Positions 8,855 through 17,250 of a stretch of DNA of 64,000 nucleotides are shown in pieces. Position 1 is the first letter of the stretch. Each line of letters starts with the position of its first letter. The stretch covers positions 1,550,001 to 1,614,000 of the forward strand of contig NZ_PYSY02000001.1 in the NCBI RefSeq assembly GCF_003049685.1, given 5' to 3'. Made by a program: the position numbers and the translations under genes. The stretch comes from Brucella pituitosa. Its GTDB lineage: Bacteria > Pseudomonadota > Alphaproteobacteria > Rhizobiales > Rhizobiaceae. The notes beneath the pieces were generated by a model. That model was not told the DNA's origin. It saw nothing but the letters and a program-made list of their open reading frames with translations, and made no database searches.

Positions 8855-9580
8855 TCAGCCTTCCACTTCCGACTTTGCGTAAGTCTGAATGAACCAGCCT
8901 AGTGCCAGACCGATCACAGCCCACATAAAGAGGTTGGTTGCCAGAGATGCGACAGCATATTGCGAGGCCAGCAGCGATGGAATTGGCGAGGAAATATCTT
9001 CCGGATGCGGCGCGCCATAAAGATGTGGTGCAACGATCAGCACCAGACCAAGGATCTTGGAAACCACTTCTCCACGCAGAACCAGCAGATAAATACCAAC
9101 ACCGCTCAAGACCACCGTGGAAAGCCACCAAAGCTGACGTTCAGCCAAATCCGCAGCGGGCATCGCAGGCAATTCCGGCGAAAGCCCTAAAGCTGGCAGG
9201 AAAGCGACCGTAAAAAAACCAGCCATACCCCAGAGAATACCGTTCTGCGGGGTGATGCGACGACCGAGCAGCAACGCTACACCGCCGAGCAGAAGCGCAA
9301 AACCTGCACCGGCCACGAGATTGGCAAGCAATGTATTGCCAAGACGACCAAACGGCAGTTCGGCTCCAGCTTCTTCACCTTCACTAGCAGCAGTTGCAGC
9401 AGCGGCATGATCATGTGGCGCGGCAGCTTCTGCTTCACCATGGCTGTGGCCACCACCAGCGTCTTCATAAGTTTCCGCCTGAATGATGAGCGGAACAGTT
9501 TTCAAATACATGGCAGGCGTCACGAGAAGCCCTGCCAGAAGGCCAGCAGCAAGCGTGGCCAGAAGATAACGGATTAACAT
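8855..9580 (-). CDS. cbtA: Cobalt transporter subunit CbtA
   Basis: The 241-residue membrane protein has about six predicted helices. A histidine-rich loop ([20 protein letters not shown]) after the first helix could bind metal, and an [12 protein letters not shown] motif is characteristic of CbtA. CbtA and CbtB are predicted cobalt transport subunits found next to B12 riboswitches in proteobacteria lacking CbiMNQO. A GAGGG sequence precedes the ATG. It follows cbtB in the riboswitch-led operon, so cobalt entry and its insertion by CobN are controlled together. Confidence 0.92.
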   Translation of the reverse strand: MLIRYLLATLAAGLLAGLLVTPAMYLKTVPLIIQAETYEDAGGGHSHGEAEAAAPHDHAAAATAASEGEEAGAELPFGRLGNTLLANLVAGAGFALLLGGVALLLGRRITPQNGILWGMAGFFTVAFLPALGLSPELPAMPAADLAERQLWWLSTVVLSGVGIYLLVLRGEVVSKILGLVLIVAPHLYGAPHPEDISSPIPSLLASQYAVASLATNLFMWAVIGLALGWFIQTYAKSEVEG

Positions 9581-9669
9581 TCTTGTCCCTCAACAAAAAA
9601 CTCGCGCCGACGGCCATTCACCATCGGGCGCTGCAAAGCACCAAATCCTAAAACAGATGCTTTAACTGC

Positions 9670-9858
9670 TCAGTGACAAGGAAAACCGTAAGAGTGACGC
9701 GTGTCATGCGCCGAATCATGCAGCGTATCCGAATGCGCGAGACCGACGCCGTAGATCAGGAAAGCGCCGAGCATGAGCGAAACCACCGCAGTACCAAGAC
9801 GGGCAGCAAGTGGCAGAGGGAGTGTAGTTGAAAGTGAATTTTCTTTATGCGCAGCCAT
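9670..9858 (-). CDS. cbtB: Cobalt transporter subunit CbtB
   Basis: A 62-residue protein with one transmembrane helix (AVVSLMLGAFLIYGVGLA) and a C-terminal histidine tail (SDTLHDSAHDTRHSYGFPCH). This is the CbtB layout: one helix and a short periplasmic metal-binding end. GGAGGT lies five bases before the ATG. It is the first gene after the cobalamin riboswitch and partners with CbtA. Confidence 0.92.
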   Translation of the reverse strand: MAAHKENSLSTTLPLPLAARLGTAVVSLMLGAFLIYGVGLAHSDTLHDSAHDTRHSYGFPCH

Positions 9859-9920
9859 GACAACCTCCGTGCAGGCAGCAGGGAAAACCTCCCATCAGGT
9901 GCGGGCATAATGCCCTTCAC

Positions 9921-10135
9921 GCAACAGGCAGGTCTCCTGGCTCACGGGTCGCAGGGTCTGAAGCTGCCTTCCCAGAAACGCTGATGGTTTCCAGTGGCTG
10001 CCGGTTAACCGGCTTGCCTCATCCCTCTCCGCTCTACAGTCGCGGGGTCGGCTGCGATAAAGACGCCCGGATTGGGTCCGTCCGTCGCATTCCCTTTTGG
10101 TATCGCCGGGGCTTCGTCCCGGCAAAACCTGTTGC
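9921..10135 (-). ncRNA. Cobalamin (B12) riboswitch upstream of cbtB
   Basis: On the minus strand the conserved B12 box GCCAGGAGACCTGCC lies at 9941-9927, and outer P1 arms GCAACAGG (10135-10128) and CCTGTTGC (9928-9921) close the element. In between are the usual CCGCGACTGTAGAGCGGAG and CCACTGGAAA elements and a GGGAAGGCAG segment. It ends about 60 bases before cbtB. Adenosylcobalamin binding should repress cbtB-cbtA-cobU-cobW-cobN-cobO; sequestration of the cbtB GGAGGT is the simplest mechanism, as no clear terminator follows. Confidence 0.95.
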
Positions 10136-10172
10136 ATAAATTGACACTAGGCCTTCGCCAATGCGGCGTCAA

Positions 10173-10931
10173 TCAGCCTATCGGGTATAGACGCTTGCGG
10201 GCAGTCTCTCCTCGAAGCCTTACCCAGTTGTCAATTGCATCCGCATTACGCGAAACTCTAGGCCGCAGCCAAAGCATAAGACCAACGATCAGCGTCCAGG
10301 CAATAACCACATCCGATAGAAAATGCGCACCCATAAACACACGATTCAACGAAATGAGCACCAACAATGGTACAAGGATAAACGCGGCAACCTTACGTCT
10401 GCGGGCAGGAACAAAAACGAGCAGAGATAACATCACTGCTGCTGCAGACGATTCTCCTGATGGAAATGAGCAGTTGTTGCGACATATGCCCGCCAATTGC
10501 CATGCAGGCGTAAAATCGGACAAACCGCCAAACTCGATCAAATGCCTTGGCCGCGCTCTCCCTATGAGTATCTTCAAGCCTTGAACCAAGGCCCCCGACC
10601 CAAGGATAAAGGTCAAACTGACATAGAGAATTTTATGCGGTGCAATTGAAGGAAGCGGGCATCGCCACACCGCATACAATACCGGCAAGACCAACACAGC
10701 GATCAAAAAAAACCACTGACTTGACCGATGCATATCTCTTAGAAAAGTCCAGAAAAAATTCTCAGAAATAAAGAAAGAACCTGACCTGAAAAAATATCTT
10801 GATACAGCAAGATCAATTTGCGGAAAAATTATAAATACACCTGTGAAGGCAATAAAAAAATACAAAAACCTCTTATTCAAATCCGTATAATTATTATTAG
10901 TATTTTCTAATAAAATTGAATCAGACTTCAC
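10173..10931 (-). CDS. PAP2-family phosphatase, membrane (LpxE/LpxF-like)
   Basis: A 252-residue inner-membrane protein with about six helices. All three PAP2 phosphatase blocks are visible: KILIGRARPRH, CSFPSGESSAAAVM and NRVFMGAHFLSDV. The second block has Glu where classical members have the PSGH histidine. The family removes phosphates from lipid A, phosphatidylglycerol phosphate or undecaprenyl pyrophosphate on the periplasmic side; which one cannot be read here. A GTG at 10931, preceded by AGAGGT, is preferred over an upstream TTG at 10949. Roughly the first 70 codons and the upstream region are far richer in A+T than their neighbours. Confidence 0.85.
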   Translation of the reverse strand: MKSDSILLENTNNNYTDLNKRFLYFFIAFTGVFIIFPQIDLAVSRYFFRSGSFFISENFFWTFLRDMHRSSQWFFLIAVLVLPVLYAVWRCPLPSIAPHKILYVSLTFILGSGALVQGLKILIGRARPRHLIEFGGLSDFTPAWQLAGICRNNCSFPSGESSAAAVMLSLLVFVPARRRKVAAFILVPLLVLISLNRVFMGAHFLSDVVIAWTLIVGLMLWLRPRVSRNADAIDNWVRLRGETARKRLYPIG

Positions 10932-11112
10932 AATTACCTCTAAAAACAATACAAATAAAATATCAATTCAAGTAAATATTATTCTATATTTAATACATAA
11001 ATACTAAACTATAAATCGCAATAAATTTTGTCGCAAAAATTGCTAGAAATAATTTATTACAGAATGAATTTTTCAATAAATTCTTTGGGGTTTCATAACG
11101 TCTGACTTAAAA
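10735..11112. other. AT-rich segment over the PAP2 gene start and intergenic gap
   Basis: Runs such as AATTATTATTAGTATTTTC and TAAATATTATTCTATATTT dominate here, about three quarters A+T by eye, while flanking genes are GC-rich. The part from 10950 to 11112 has no open frame and presumably holds the PAP2 promoter and the end of the cobQ transcript. The composition fits a xenogeneic-silencer target or a recently acquired piece. Confidence 0.6.
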
Positions 11113-12564
11113 TCAGGACAAACTAAATAGATCGTCGATATGCAGACAGCTTTCCAAACCTTCAGCCAACTCATCAAGTGCCGCTTCGATGCCAGCACGA
11201 TAATTCCCGCCTGAGCTGCTTACGCCGAGTGCTGCGAGAAAATGCTGCCGAAAATCATCTGCTCCAAAAACACCATGCAGATATGTCCCTATGATCCGGC
11301 CATTCGCTGACATGGCTCCATCATCATGATCGCCAATGCGGGCAAACGGGCGAATAACATCTGCCCCCCCAGTGCGACCGATGTGAATTTCATAACCTTC
11401 AAGAGCTGTATCAAAGAGCACCGAGCGGGCCGCGACGTTACGCACAACTTTCTCCGGCTCCATCACAGTCTCAACGTCGAGCAATCCAAGTCCTTCAATC
11501 TCGTGAACCTGCCCTTCGATGCCTTCAGGATCACTGATGCGGCTTCCGAGCATCTGAAACCCACCACAAATGCCAAGCACATGCCCGCCGCGCCGCACAT
11601 GGGCCCGTAAATCTCGCTCCCAACCGTTTTCACGGAAGGCAATCAGATCAGCTATCGTGGATTTGGTTCCCGGCAGAACGACAAGGCCCGCATCATGTGG
11701 CAATGGCTGCCCCGGTGGAACCATGACGACCTCGACTTGGCGCTCTGTTTTCAATGGATCGAGATCATCAAAATTTGCTATACGCGGCAGCATTGGTACT
11801 GCCACTTTTAAAGCTTTGGCATCACCGCGCGTTGCCCGCTCCAGCACGACCGAATCTTCTGCAGGCAAACGTGAAACTGCTTTGAGCCACGGAACGACGC
11901 CGAAAGACCGCCAACCCGTGAAGTCTGTGATCGCAGTCAAGCCATCATCAAACAGCGAAATATCACCGCGAAACTTATTGATAAGAAAACCACGCACCAT
12001 CGCGCGATCTTCTTCCGACAAAATTGTGTGCGTACCGACCAGCGATGCAATAACACCGCCCCGGTCAATATCTCCCACCAGCACCACCGGCACATTGGCT
12101 TGCGTGGCAAAGCCCATATTGGCAATGTCGCCAGCGCGCAGATTGATCTCTGCAGGCGAACCGGCTCCTTCGATCAGTACAAGATCAGCGCCGTCACTGA
12201 CAATGCCAAAAGATTCCATCACCGCCGCCATAAGTTGCGGCTTCAACTGCTGATAATAGCGCCCGCGGGCCTCTCCCCGCACTTGCCCCTGAACAATCAC
12301 CTGACTGCCCATATCGGTTTGCGGCTTCAAAAGAACCGGATTCATATGAAAAGATGATGGCACACCGCAAGCCAATGCCTGCAGCCACTGCGCGCGGCCA
12401 ATTTCGCCGCCATCGTCACTGACGGCTGCATTGTTGGACATATTTTGCGGTTTAAATGGCCGGACTTTCAGTCCGCGATTGCGGGCAACCCGGCAAAGAC
12501 CTGCAACAAGCACGCTTTTGCCGACATCCGAACCCGTTCCCTGAAACATGATCGCGCGTGTCAT
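11113..12564 (-). CDS. cobQ: Cobyric acid synthase
   Basis: Glutamine-dependent amidotransferase of 483 residues. The N-terminal dethiobiotin synthetase-like domain has [12 protein letters not shown] (residues 6-17) and [12 protein letters not shown]. The C-terminal class I glutaminase domain has the nucleophile Cys333 in [12 protein letters not shown] and the catalytic His430 in YLHGVFG. It amidates four side chains of adenosylcobyrinic a,c-diamide in the cytoplasm, one step after CobO. It is transcribed alone, divergent from the acyl-CoA dehydrogenase; no riboswitch lies directly upstream, unlike the cbtB operon. Confidence 0.96.
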   Translation of the reverse strand: MTRAIMFQGTGSDVGKSVLVAGLCRVARNRGLKVRPFKPQNMSNNAAVSDDGGEIGRAQWLQALACGVPSSFHMNPVLLKPQTDMGSQVIVQGQVRGEARGRYYQQLKPQLMAAVMESFGIVSDGADLVLIEGAGSPAEINLRAGDIANMGFATQANVPVVLVGDIDRGGVIASLVGTHTILSEEDRAMVRGFLINKFRGDISLFDDGLTAITDFTGWRSFGVVPWLKAVSRLPAEDSVVLERATRGDAKALKVAVPMLPRIANFDDLDPLKTERQVEVVMVPPGQPLPHDAGLVVLPGTKSTIADLIAFRENGWERDLRAHVRRGGHVLGICGGFQMLGSRISDPEGIEGQVHEIEGLGLLDVETVMEPEKVVRNVAARSVLFDTALEGYEIHIGRTGGADVIRPFARIGDHDDGAMSANGRIIGTYLHGVFGADDFRQHFLAALGVSSSGGNYRAGIEAALDELAEGLESCLHIDDLFSLS

Positions 12565-12746
12565 GTCCCGTGCCTATCCCAAGTTTCTGCGACTGGCAAT
12601 CGCTGCACCTTTCCGCAAGCTTATATGCAAAAATGCGCATCCGATTATTACAAAAGTGAGCAACATTATTCCAATGGAGCGTTGGCAGCAACGCGCCATT
12701 GTGATCTAGTCGGGCTAGGAGGCGCGGTGCTCATAGGGAGGAAACC

Positions 12747-13904
12747 ATGGATACGGCGGACCAGAATCAATTCGAACTCAACGAAGACCAACTCGCTATT
12801 CAGGAGATGGCGCGTGGTTTTGCTGCCGATTTTGTAGCGCCTCACGCGCTGCAGTGGGATCGCGACAAACACTTTCCGATAGATGTCATTAAAGAAACCG
12901 GCCCACTGGGGATGGGTGGTATTTATGTGCGCGACGATGTCGGCGGCTCAGCGCTCAAGCGCTCGGATGCAGTCCTTATTTTTGAGGCACTGGCCGAAGC
13001 CTGTCCGGCTTTTTCGGCGTTTATTTCCATTCACAATATGGCTGCGTGGATGATCGACACATTTGGCGATGAAAACCAGCGCCAGATGTTCCTGCCCAAA
13101 CTGACATCTATGGAAACCCTCGCAAGCTACTGTCTTACCGAGCCTGGCTCCGGCTCCGACGCGGCAGCCCTTCGTACGCGCGCTGAGCGTGATGGCGAAC
13201 ACTATGTCATCAACGGAACCAAGCAATTCATTTCCGGCGCTGGCGCGACTGATCTTTACGTTACCATGGTGCGTACCGGCGAGGACGGCTCAAAAGGAAT
13301 TTCTACTCTCGTTGTGCCGAAAGATGCACCCGGACTGTCTTTTGGAGCCAATGAACACAAGATGGGCTGGAATATGCAGCCAACTCGCACAGTCATTTTC
13401 GACAATTGCCGCGTTCCAGTTGCCAATCGTTTGGGTGACGAAGGTACTGGCTTCAAGATTGCAATGGCCGGACTTGATGGCGGAAGGCTGAACATCGCCG
13501 CATGTTCAATGGGCGGTGCGCAATCAGCACTTAACAAAGCGCTGGAGTATTGCGGGCAGCGCAAAGCTTTCGGCCAGACGATTGATCGTTTTCAGGCTTT
13601 GCAGTTCCGCCTCGCCGACATGGAAACCGAGCTTTCGGCGGCACGCCAGCTCCTTTACACGGCCGCAAGCAAGCTCGACCGCAAAACCCACGACGCAGGC
13701 AAATGGTCTGCTATGGCCAAGCGTTTTGTGACAGACACAGGTTTTGATGTCGCCAACGACGCTTTACAACTTCTTGGCGGCTACGGCTATCTGCACGATT
13801 ACGGCATCGAAAAGCTTGTCCGCGATCTGCGCGTTCACCAGATCCTTGAAGGTACAAACGAGATTATGCGCGTCATCATTGCACGCCAGCTGATCGGACG
13901 CTGA
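12747..13904 (+). CDS. Acyl-CoA dehydrogenase, isobutyryl-CoA dehydrogenase-like
   Basis: FAD flavoenzyme of 385 residues with the full acyl-CoA dehydrogenase fold: YCLTEPGSGSDAAALRTRA and FISGAGATDLYVTM in the middle domain, KAFGQTIDRFQALQFRLADM and LLGGYGYLHDYGIEKLVRD, and a terminal EGTNEIMRVIIARQL. GGGAGG precedes the ATG. It is followed 25 bases later by mmsB, a valine-pathway gene, so isobutyryl-CoA to methacrylyl-CoA is the likely reaction. Short branched-chain specificity comes from this context and not from a diagnostic residue. Confidence 0.9.
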   Translation: MDTADQNQFELNEDQLAIQEMARGFAADFVAPHALQWDRDKHFPIDVIKETGPLGMGGIYVRDDVGGSALKRSDAVLIFEALAEACPAFSAFISIHNMAAWMIDTFGDENQRQMFLPKLTSMETLASYCLTEPGSGSDAAALRTRAERDGEHYVINGTKQFISGAGATDLYVTMVRTGEDGSKGISTLVVPKDAPGLSFGANEHKMGWNMQPTRTVIFDNCRVPVANRLGDEGTGFKIAMAGLDGGRLNIAACSMGGAQSALNKALEYCGQRKAFGQTIDRFQALQFRLADMETELSAARQLLYTAASKLDRKTHDAGKWSAMAKRFVTDTGFDVANDALQLLGGYGYLHDYGIEKLVRDLRVHQILEGTNEIMRVIIARQLIGR

Positions 13905-13929
13905 TACACATATTGAATGGGAGAAAATC

Positions 13930-14820
13930 ATGGCCACTATCGCATTTATCGGCCTCGGCAATATGGGCGGCCCAATGGCCGCCAATCTGGTAAAAGCCGG
14001 GCATAAGGTCATAGGTTTCGATTTGTTGCCTGCTCATCTTGAGGAAGCGAAAGCCAACGGCCTCCAGATTGCTGCAAGTGCTGCGGAAGCTGTCAGCGAT
14101 ACGGATGCAGTCATCACCATGCTGCCCGCAGGTAGACATGTTCTTTCGGTTTATGAAGACATTGCGCCTAAAGCCAGAAAAGATTCAGTTTTCATCGATT
14201 GCTCGACAATCGATGTTGATTCGGCACGCAAGGCACACGAGATCGCGGCCAGATACGGTCACCTTTCGATCGACGCGCCTGTATCTGGCGGGACAGGCGG
14301 CGCTGCCGCAGGCACGCTCACCTTCATGGCGGGCGGCAGCGATGACGCATTTGGCAAAGCAGATTCAATTCTCAAGCCTATGGCTGGCAAAATCGTCCAT
14401 TGCGGTGGCGATGGTGCGGGACAGGCCGCGAAAATCTGTAACAACATGATTCTGGGCATTTCCATGATTGGCGTCAGTGAGGCGTTTGTACTGGCCGAAA
14501 AACTGGGCCTCTCTCATCAGGCGCTGTTCGATGTAGCCTCAACATCCTCCGGCCAATGCTGGTCACTGACCACCTATTGCCCCGTACCAGGCCCAGTGCC
14601 AACTTCGCCCGCCAATCGTGATTACAAACCCGGATTTGCAGCAGCCCTGATGTTGAAAGACCTGAAGCTTTCGCAGGAAGCCGCTAAAAGTGCTGGCGCA
14701 GCAACACCGTTGGGAGCACATGCGGAAGAACTTTACAGCCGCTTCGACAGTGACGGCCATGGCGGAGAAGATTTTTCGGGCATTATCAATTTTCTACGCG
14801 CAACCAAAGCGGGGGACTAA
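13930..14820 (+). CDS. mmsB: 3-hydroxyisobutyrate dehydrogenase
   Basis: NAD-dependent beta-hydroxyacid dehydrogenase of 296 residues. The Rossmann loop FIGLGNMGGPMAANL starts at residue 5, the substrate loop DAPVSGGTGGAAAGTL is near residue 115, and the catalytic Lys lies in GAGQAAKICNNM. It oxidises 3-hydroxyisobutyrate to methylmalonate semialdehyde in valine degradation. GGGAG precedes the ATG. It forms a two-gene unit with the acyl-CoA dehydrogenase; mmsA and the enoyl-CoA hydratase steps are not in the window. Confidence 0.93.
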   Translation: MATIAFIGLGNMGGPMAANLVKAGHKVIGFDLLPAHLEEAKANGLQIAASAAEAVSDTDAVITMLPAGRHVLSVYEDIAPKARKDSVFIDCSTIDVDSARKAHEIAARYGHLSIDAPVSGGTGGAAAGTLTFMAGGSDDAFGKADSILKPMAGKIVHCGGDGAGQAAKICNNMILGISMIGVSEAFVLAEKLGLSHQALFDVASTSSGQCWSLTTYCPVPGPVPTSPANRDYKPGFAAALMLKDLKLSQEAAKSAGAATPLGAHAEELYSRFDSDGHGGEDFSGIINFLRATKAGD

Positions 14821-14874
14821 AACTTCTGGGTAAAAAATACGATGTCGTTATGCCTGAGGTAAATGCACGAAGAT

Positions 14875-14921
14875 TTAGAGCTGTTCTGACGTTTCAACTG
14901 TAACTGGAACCGCTCTAAGGA
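14875..14921. repeat. TTAGAGC/GCTCTAA inverted repeat downstream of mmsB
   Basis: TTTAGAGC at the left pairs with GCTCTAA at the right around a loop of about 30 bases. The same arm sequences flank other gaps (16844-16882, 32945-32988, 38033-38074), marking it as a degenerate member of a dispersed family. A GGATTTTTTC stretch follows, so it may act as the mmsB terminator. Confidence 0.5.
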
Positions 14922-15004
14922 TTTTTTCTCCAGAAAAGTGAAAAAACTTGCTTTGTTTAGATTTGCTTAAGTATCTGATAACCGTCCGGTAACGATGTTG
15001 CGCT

Positions 15005-15112
15005 AAAAGGGAGCAAGAGACGGGTCAAACCCTCTCGTTGCTCCGGATCTGGTACTGCGTACCGGAGCTTCAGTCTCTCCCGCCTGTGTATTGTTTGGCG
15101 GGAACGCCATGC
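15005..15112. ncRNA. Hairpin-rich intergenic element, candidate small RNA
   Basis: Three adjacent stems are visible. The first pairs GGAGCAA with TTGCTCC and, inside it, GAGA with TCTC and GGGT with ACCC (about 15009-15043). The second pairs CTGGTAC with GTACCGG. The third pairs CCCGCC with GGCGGG across a 12-base loop. Read on the minus strand, the first stem comes last and is followed by CTTTT, like an intrinsic terminator. No convincing protein frame covers it. It lies in a 475-base gap between mmsB and the glycosyltransferase. The RNA class and strand are not established. Confidence 0.4.
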
Positions 15113-15295
15113 GTTTTTGGCAAGACCGTGCACCTGACGAGGCAGCGCGGTTTTTGCCGTTGTTATAATTATAACTTATCCGTGATTTTTGCATAAGAAT
15201 TAGCTGCTGCGATTGAATTAAGGCCACAATCCTGTGAAAGCTAGCCGCTGCTTGCTAGCCGAACAAAACCTAATTCTTTCTGGGGCCAATAGATT

Positions 15296-16783
15296 TTGAA
15301 TACAACAAGACCAATAACGGCGCCTTCAGCCGAAAAAAATACCTTCGGTCTGCCGGCGGCAGTGCTTTTTGTCCTTTGCTATTTCGCCTTCCAGGCAGTT
15401 TTTGTCACGCTTGTATCAAATGGTGCTGGCCTTGATGATGCCGAGCAGCTCGCCAATATCGGCTATCTCGATTGGGGATATGGCGGCTCGCAGCCCCCGC
15501 TCTATACATGGATAACAAATATCGCCGCCTCGGTGCTTGGCACCTCAATGCTGACGCTGCAAATCGTCAAATTCGGCATGCTTGCAAGCTTGTTCCTGAG
15601 CGTGTTTGGCGCAATGCGTTTGCTCGGTTTCTCGCGCATTGTTGCATCCACATCGATGCTGGGGCTGTTTCTCGTGCCGCAAATCGGCTGGGAATCACAA
15701 CGAGCGCTGACGCATTCCATCGCAGGTACAGCAGGATGTGGTTGGGCCTTCCTGGCTTTCGCCTGGCACATGCGTTCCCGTCATGTGGGTTCGGCAGCCG
15801 TACTTGGAATTACCATGACGGCGGCCATTCTGGGTAAATTCAACGCATCGATCTTCGTTATCATGCTGATCGCCACCGGCCTGTCTGTTCCAGAATATAG
15901 AAGAATCCTTCTTTCCAAGCTCTCGCTGGTTACCATTCTTGCCTTCGGCGCTTCATTCGCACCAACCGGTTCGTGGATGTTGGCGCATAAATCAAGCGTC
16001 ATCGCCCGATCTGCCAAGCTGCAAATTGGCGCTTCCGGTAATCTTTTTGCAGATCGTTTGAACGGCGTGGGAAGCTTCGTTGAAGCGGCATTTCTGTTTT
16101 CGATCGTTGTACTTGCGATTGCCGGAATTATCGCACTCATTCATTTCAAAGAACGTACATCGCCGCCAAAGCCGTTCTCACCCGGCGAAACATTCATGCG
16201 TCACCTGCTGGTGATCGGTATGCTGATCGTATTTTTTGGCGTCGTTGCTGCAGGCGTGAACAATATTAAGGATCGTTGGTTGCAGCCAGTACTATTCTTG
16301 TTGCCTGCAGCGACCGCTGCCTGGTTTTCGCATTATCGCGCTGGTAGTAATGCTCTACGCGATTTCGCGAGGGTCAGCATTTTTGCGGCACTGATCGTAC
16401 CGCCTATTCTTGGTTATTATCTGACATATGGCTCAAGCACACCGCCTTATGGGCAACTGGAATATCAGCGGCTTTATGATGAAGTGAAGCAGCACGGTGA
16501 GTTTAAGACTATCCTCACAGACAATGCACAGATCCCGGGGAATTTCCGCTTATTTGATCCGTCGCTTCAGGTCATTCACCCCGAAACGCCTTTTGGTGCG
16601 GCAAATGCTGCCAGACCCACTCTGGTCATGTGGTTTGGAGAAGCAACGCCCAACGAGCGTATAACTGCGCTTATCAATGAGGCGCAAATCACGGTTCCTG
16701 AGACGGGTATCACCACGACCACAATCGCGTATAAAACCCGTCCAGACATGAGTATGAAAGTAAGTTATTTCCTGCAAAATTAA
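15296..16783 (+). CDS. Glycosyltransferase family 39-like membrane protein
   Basis: A 495-residue polytopic protein with about eleven hydrophobic helices. After the first helix comes the acidic loop SNGAGLDDAEQLANIGYLDWGYGGSQPPLYTWI, whose Asp-Asp/Glu and QPPLY pattern is typical of the PMT/ArnT (GT39-GT83) superfamily that uses polyprenyl-phosphate sugars. It should glycosylate lipids or proteins at the periplasmic face; the acceptor is unknown. The start codon appears to be TTG after a GGGG sequence, as no in-frame ATG is closer to the first helix. It stands alone, followed by a strong repeat hairpin. Confidence 0.8.
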   Translation: MNTTRPITAPSAEKNTFGLPAAVLFVLCYFAFQAVFVTLVSNGAGLDDAEQLANIGYLDWGYGGSQPPLYTWITNIAASVLGTSMLTLQIVKFGMLASLFLSVFGAMRLLGFSRIVASTSMLGLFLVPQIGWESQRALTHSIAGTAGCGWAFLAFAWHMRSRHVGSAAVLGITMTAAILGKFNASIFVIMLIATGLSVPEYRRILLSKLSLVTILAFGASFAPTGSWMLAHKSSVIARSAKLQIGASGNLFADRLNGVGSFVEAAFLFSIVVLAIAGIIALIHFKERTSPPKPFSPGETFMRHLLVIGMLIVFFGVVAAGVNNIKDRWLQPVLFLLPAATAAWFSHYRAGSNALRDFARVSIFAALIVPPILGYYLTYGSSTPPYGQLEYQRLYDEVKQHGEFKTILTDNAQIPGNFRLFDPSLQVIHPETPFGAANAARPTLVMWFGEATPNERITALINEAQITVPETGITTTTIAYKTRPDMSMKVSYFLQN

Positions 16784-16890
16784 AGCACTTCCAGCAAAAG
16801 CGTGAAGCGGTTTTCGGACAAAGATGCGCATTAAAACAAATATTTAGAGCGCCAATCTGATACAATCAGATCGGCGCTCTAAATTGGAAT
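16784..16890. repeat. Dispersed intergenic repeat with strong hairpin, copy 2
   Basis: The left half reads AGCGTGAAGCGGTTTTCGGA then AAGATGCGCATTAAAACAAA. The right half (16844-16882) is a nearly perfect hairpin with arms TTAGAGCGCC/GGCGCTCTAA extended by ATCTGAT/ATCAGAT around ACA. This is the best-preserved copy of the family in the window and sits directly after the glycosyltransferase stop, where it could terminate transcription or protect RNA ends. Confidence 0.7.
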
Positions 16891-16895
16891 TGCTC

Positions 16896-16929
16896 AAAAA
16901 AATGGCCCGGGTAACGAGCCCGGACCATT
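16896..16929 (-). terminator. Intrinsic terminator of the entericidin-like gene
   Basis: On the minus strand ATGGTCCGGG pairs with CCCGGGCCAT around CTCGTTA and is followed by seven T. It begins a few bases after the stop codon. Confidence 0.85.
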
Positions 16930-16934
16930 TTAGT

Positions 16935-17069
16935 TTATTCAACAGTTTCCTGCACAGCGTGCGCAGTGCCTTTGACATCACGTCCGACGCCACGCACCGT
17001 ATTCGCGCAAGATGCTAGCGTGAAAGCACACAGAACGATGGCAACGGGGACAATACGGGATAACTTCAT
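16935..17069 (-). CDS. Entericidin A/B family lipoprotein
   Basis: A 44-residue peptide. Basic start MKLSR, a hydrophobic stretch VPVAIVLCAFTLA, the lipobox LASC with Cys21, then a short polar mature part (ANTVRGVGRDVKGTAHAVQ). This is the entericidin layout, with the GVGRDVK motif shared by the family. It would be anchored in a membrane as a 24-residue lipopeptide. In enterobacteria entericidins form an antidote/toxin pair; in Rhizobiales single copies are common and their role is unclear. An AGAGA sequence precedes the ATG, and a clear terminator follows the stop. It is too short to be found by length-based gene calling. Confidence 0.85.
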   Translation of the reverse strand: MKLSRIVPVAIVLCAFTLASCANTVRGVGRDVKGTAHAVQETVE

Positions 17070-17250
17070 AACAGTCTCTCCATTGAGATGTTCAATTCAA
17101 CCAAATATGCCTCCCAAACTACCTGACGCGCGCTGCCGGGCATTCTGGCGGTGAAGCCGTTAGTCGGCTGTCACATATGAAATCTAGAGCAGCTTTATTT
17201 GCTGGCAAGAGAGGGAATGAGTAAAACTTCCCAAGATTTTGCTTGCTCGC

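Noticed and set aside
8850..9131. Upstream extension of the cobU frame by about 90 codons
   Set aside because: The extension reads through the cbtA coding region in another frame and lacks family match; the ATG at 8849 fits CobU length.
15003..15227. Minus-strand open frame of 74 codons in the gap before the glycosyltransferase
   Set aside because: No ribosome-binding site or recognised motif; it overlaps strong hairpins better explained as RNA structure.
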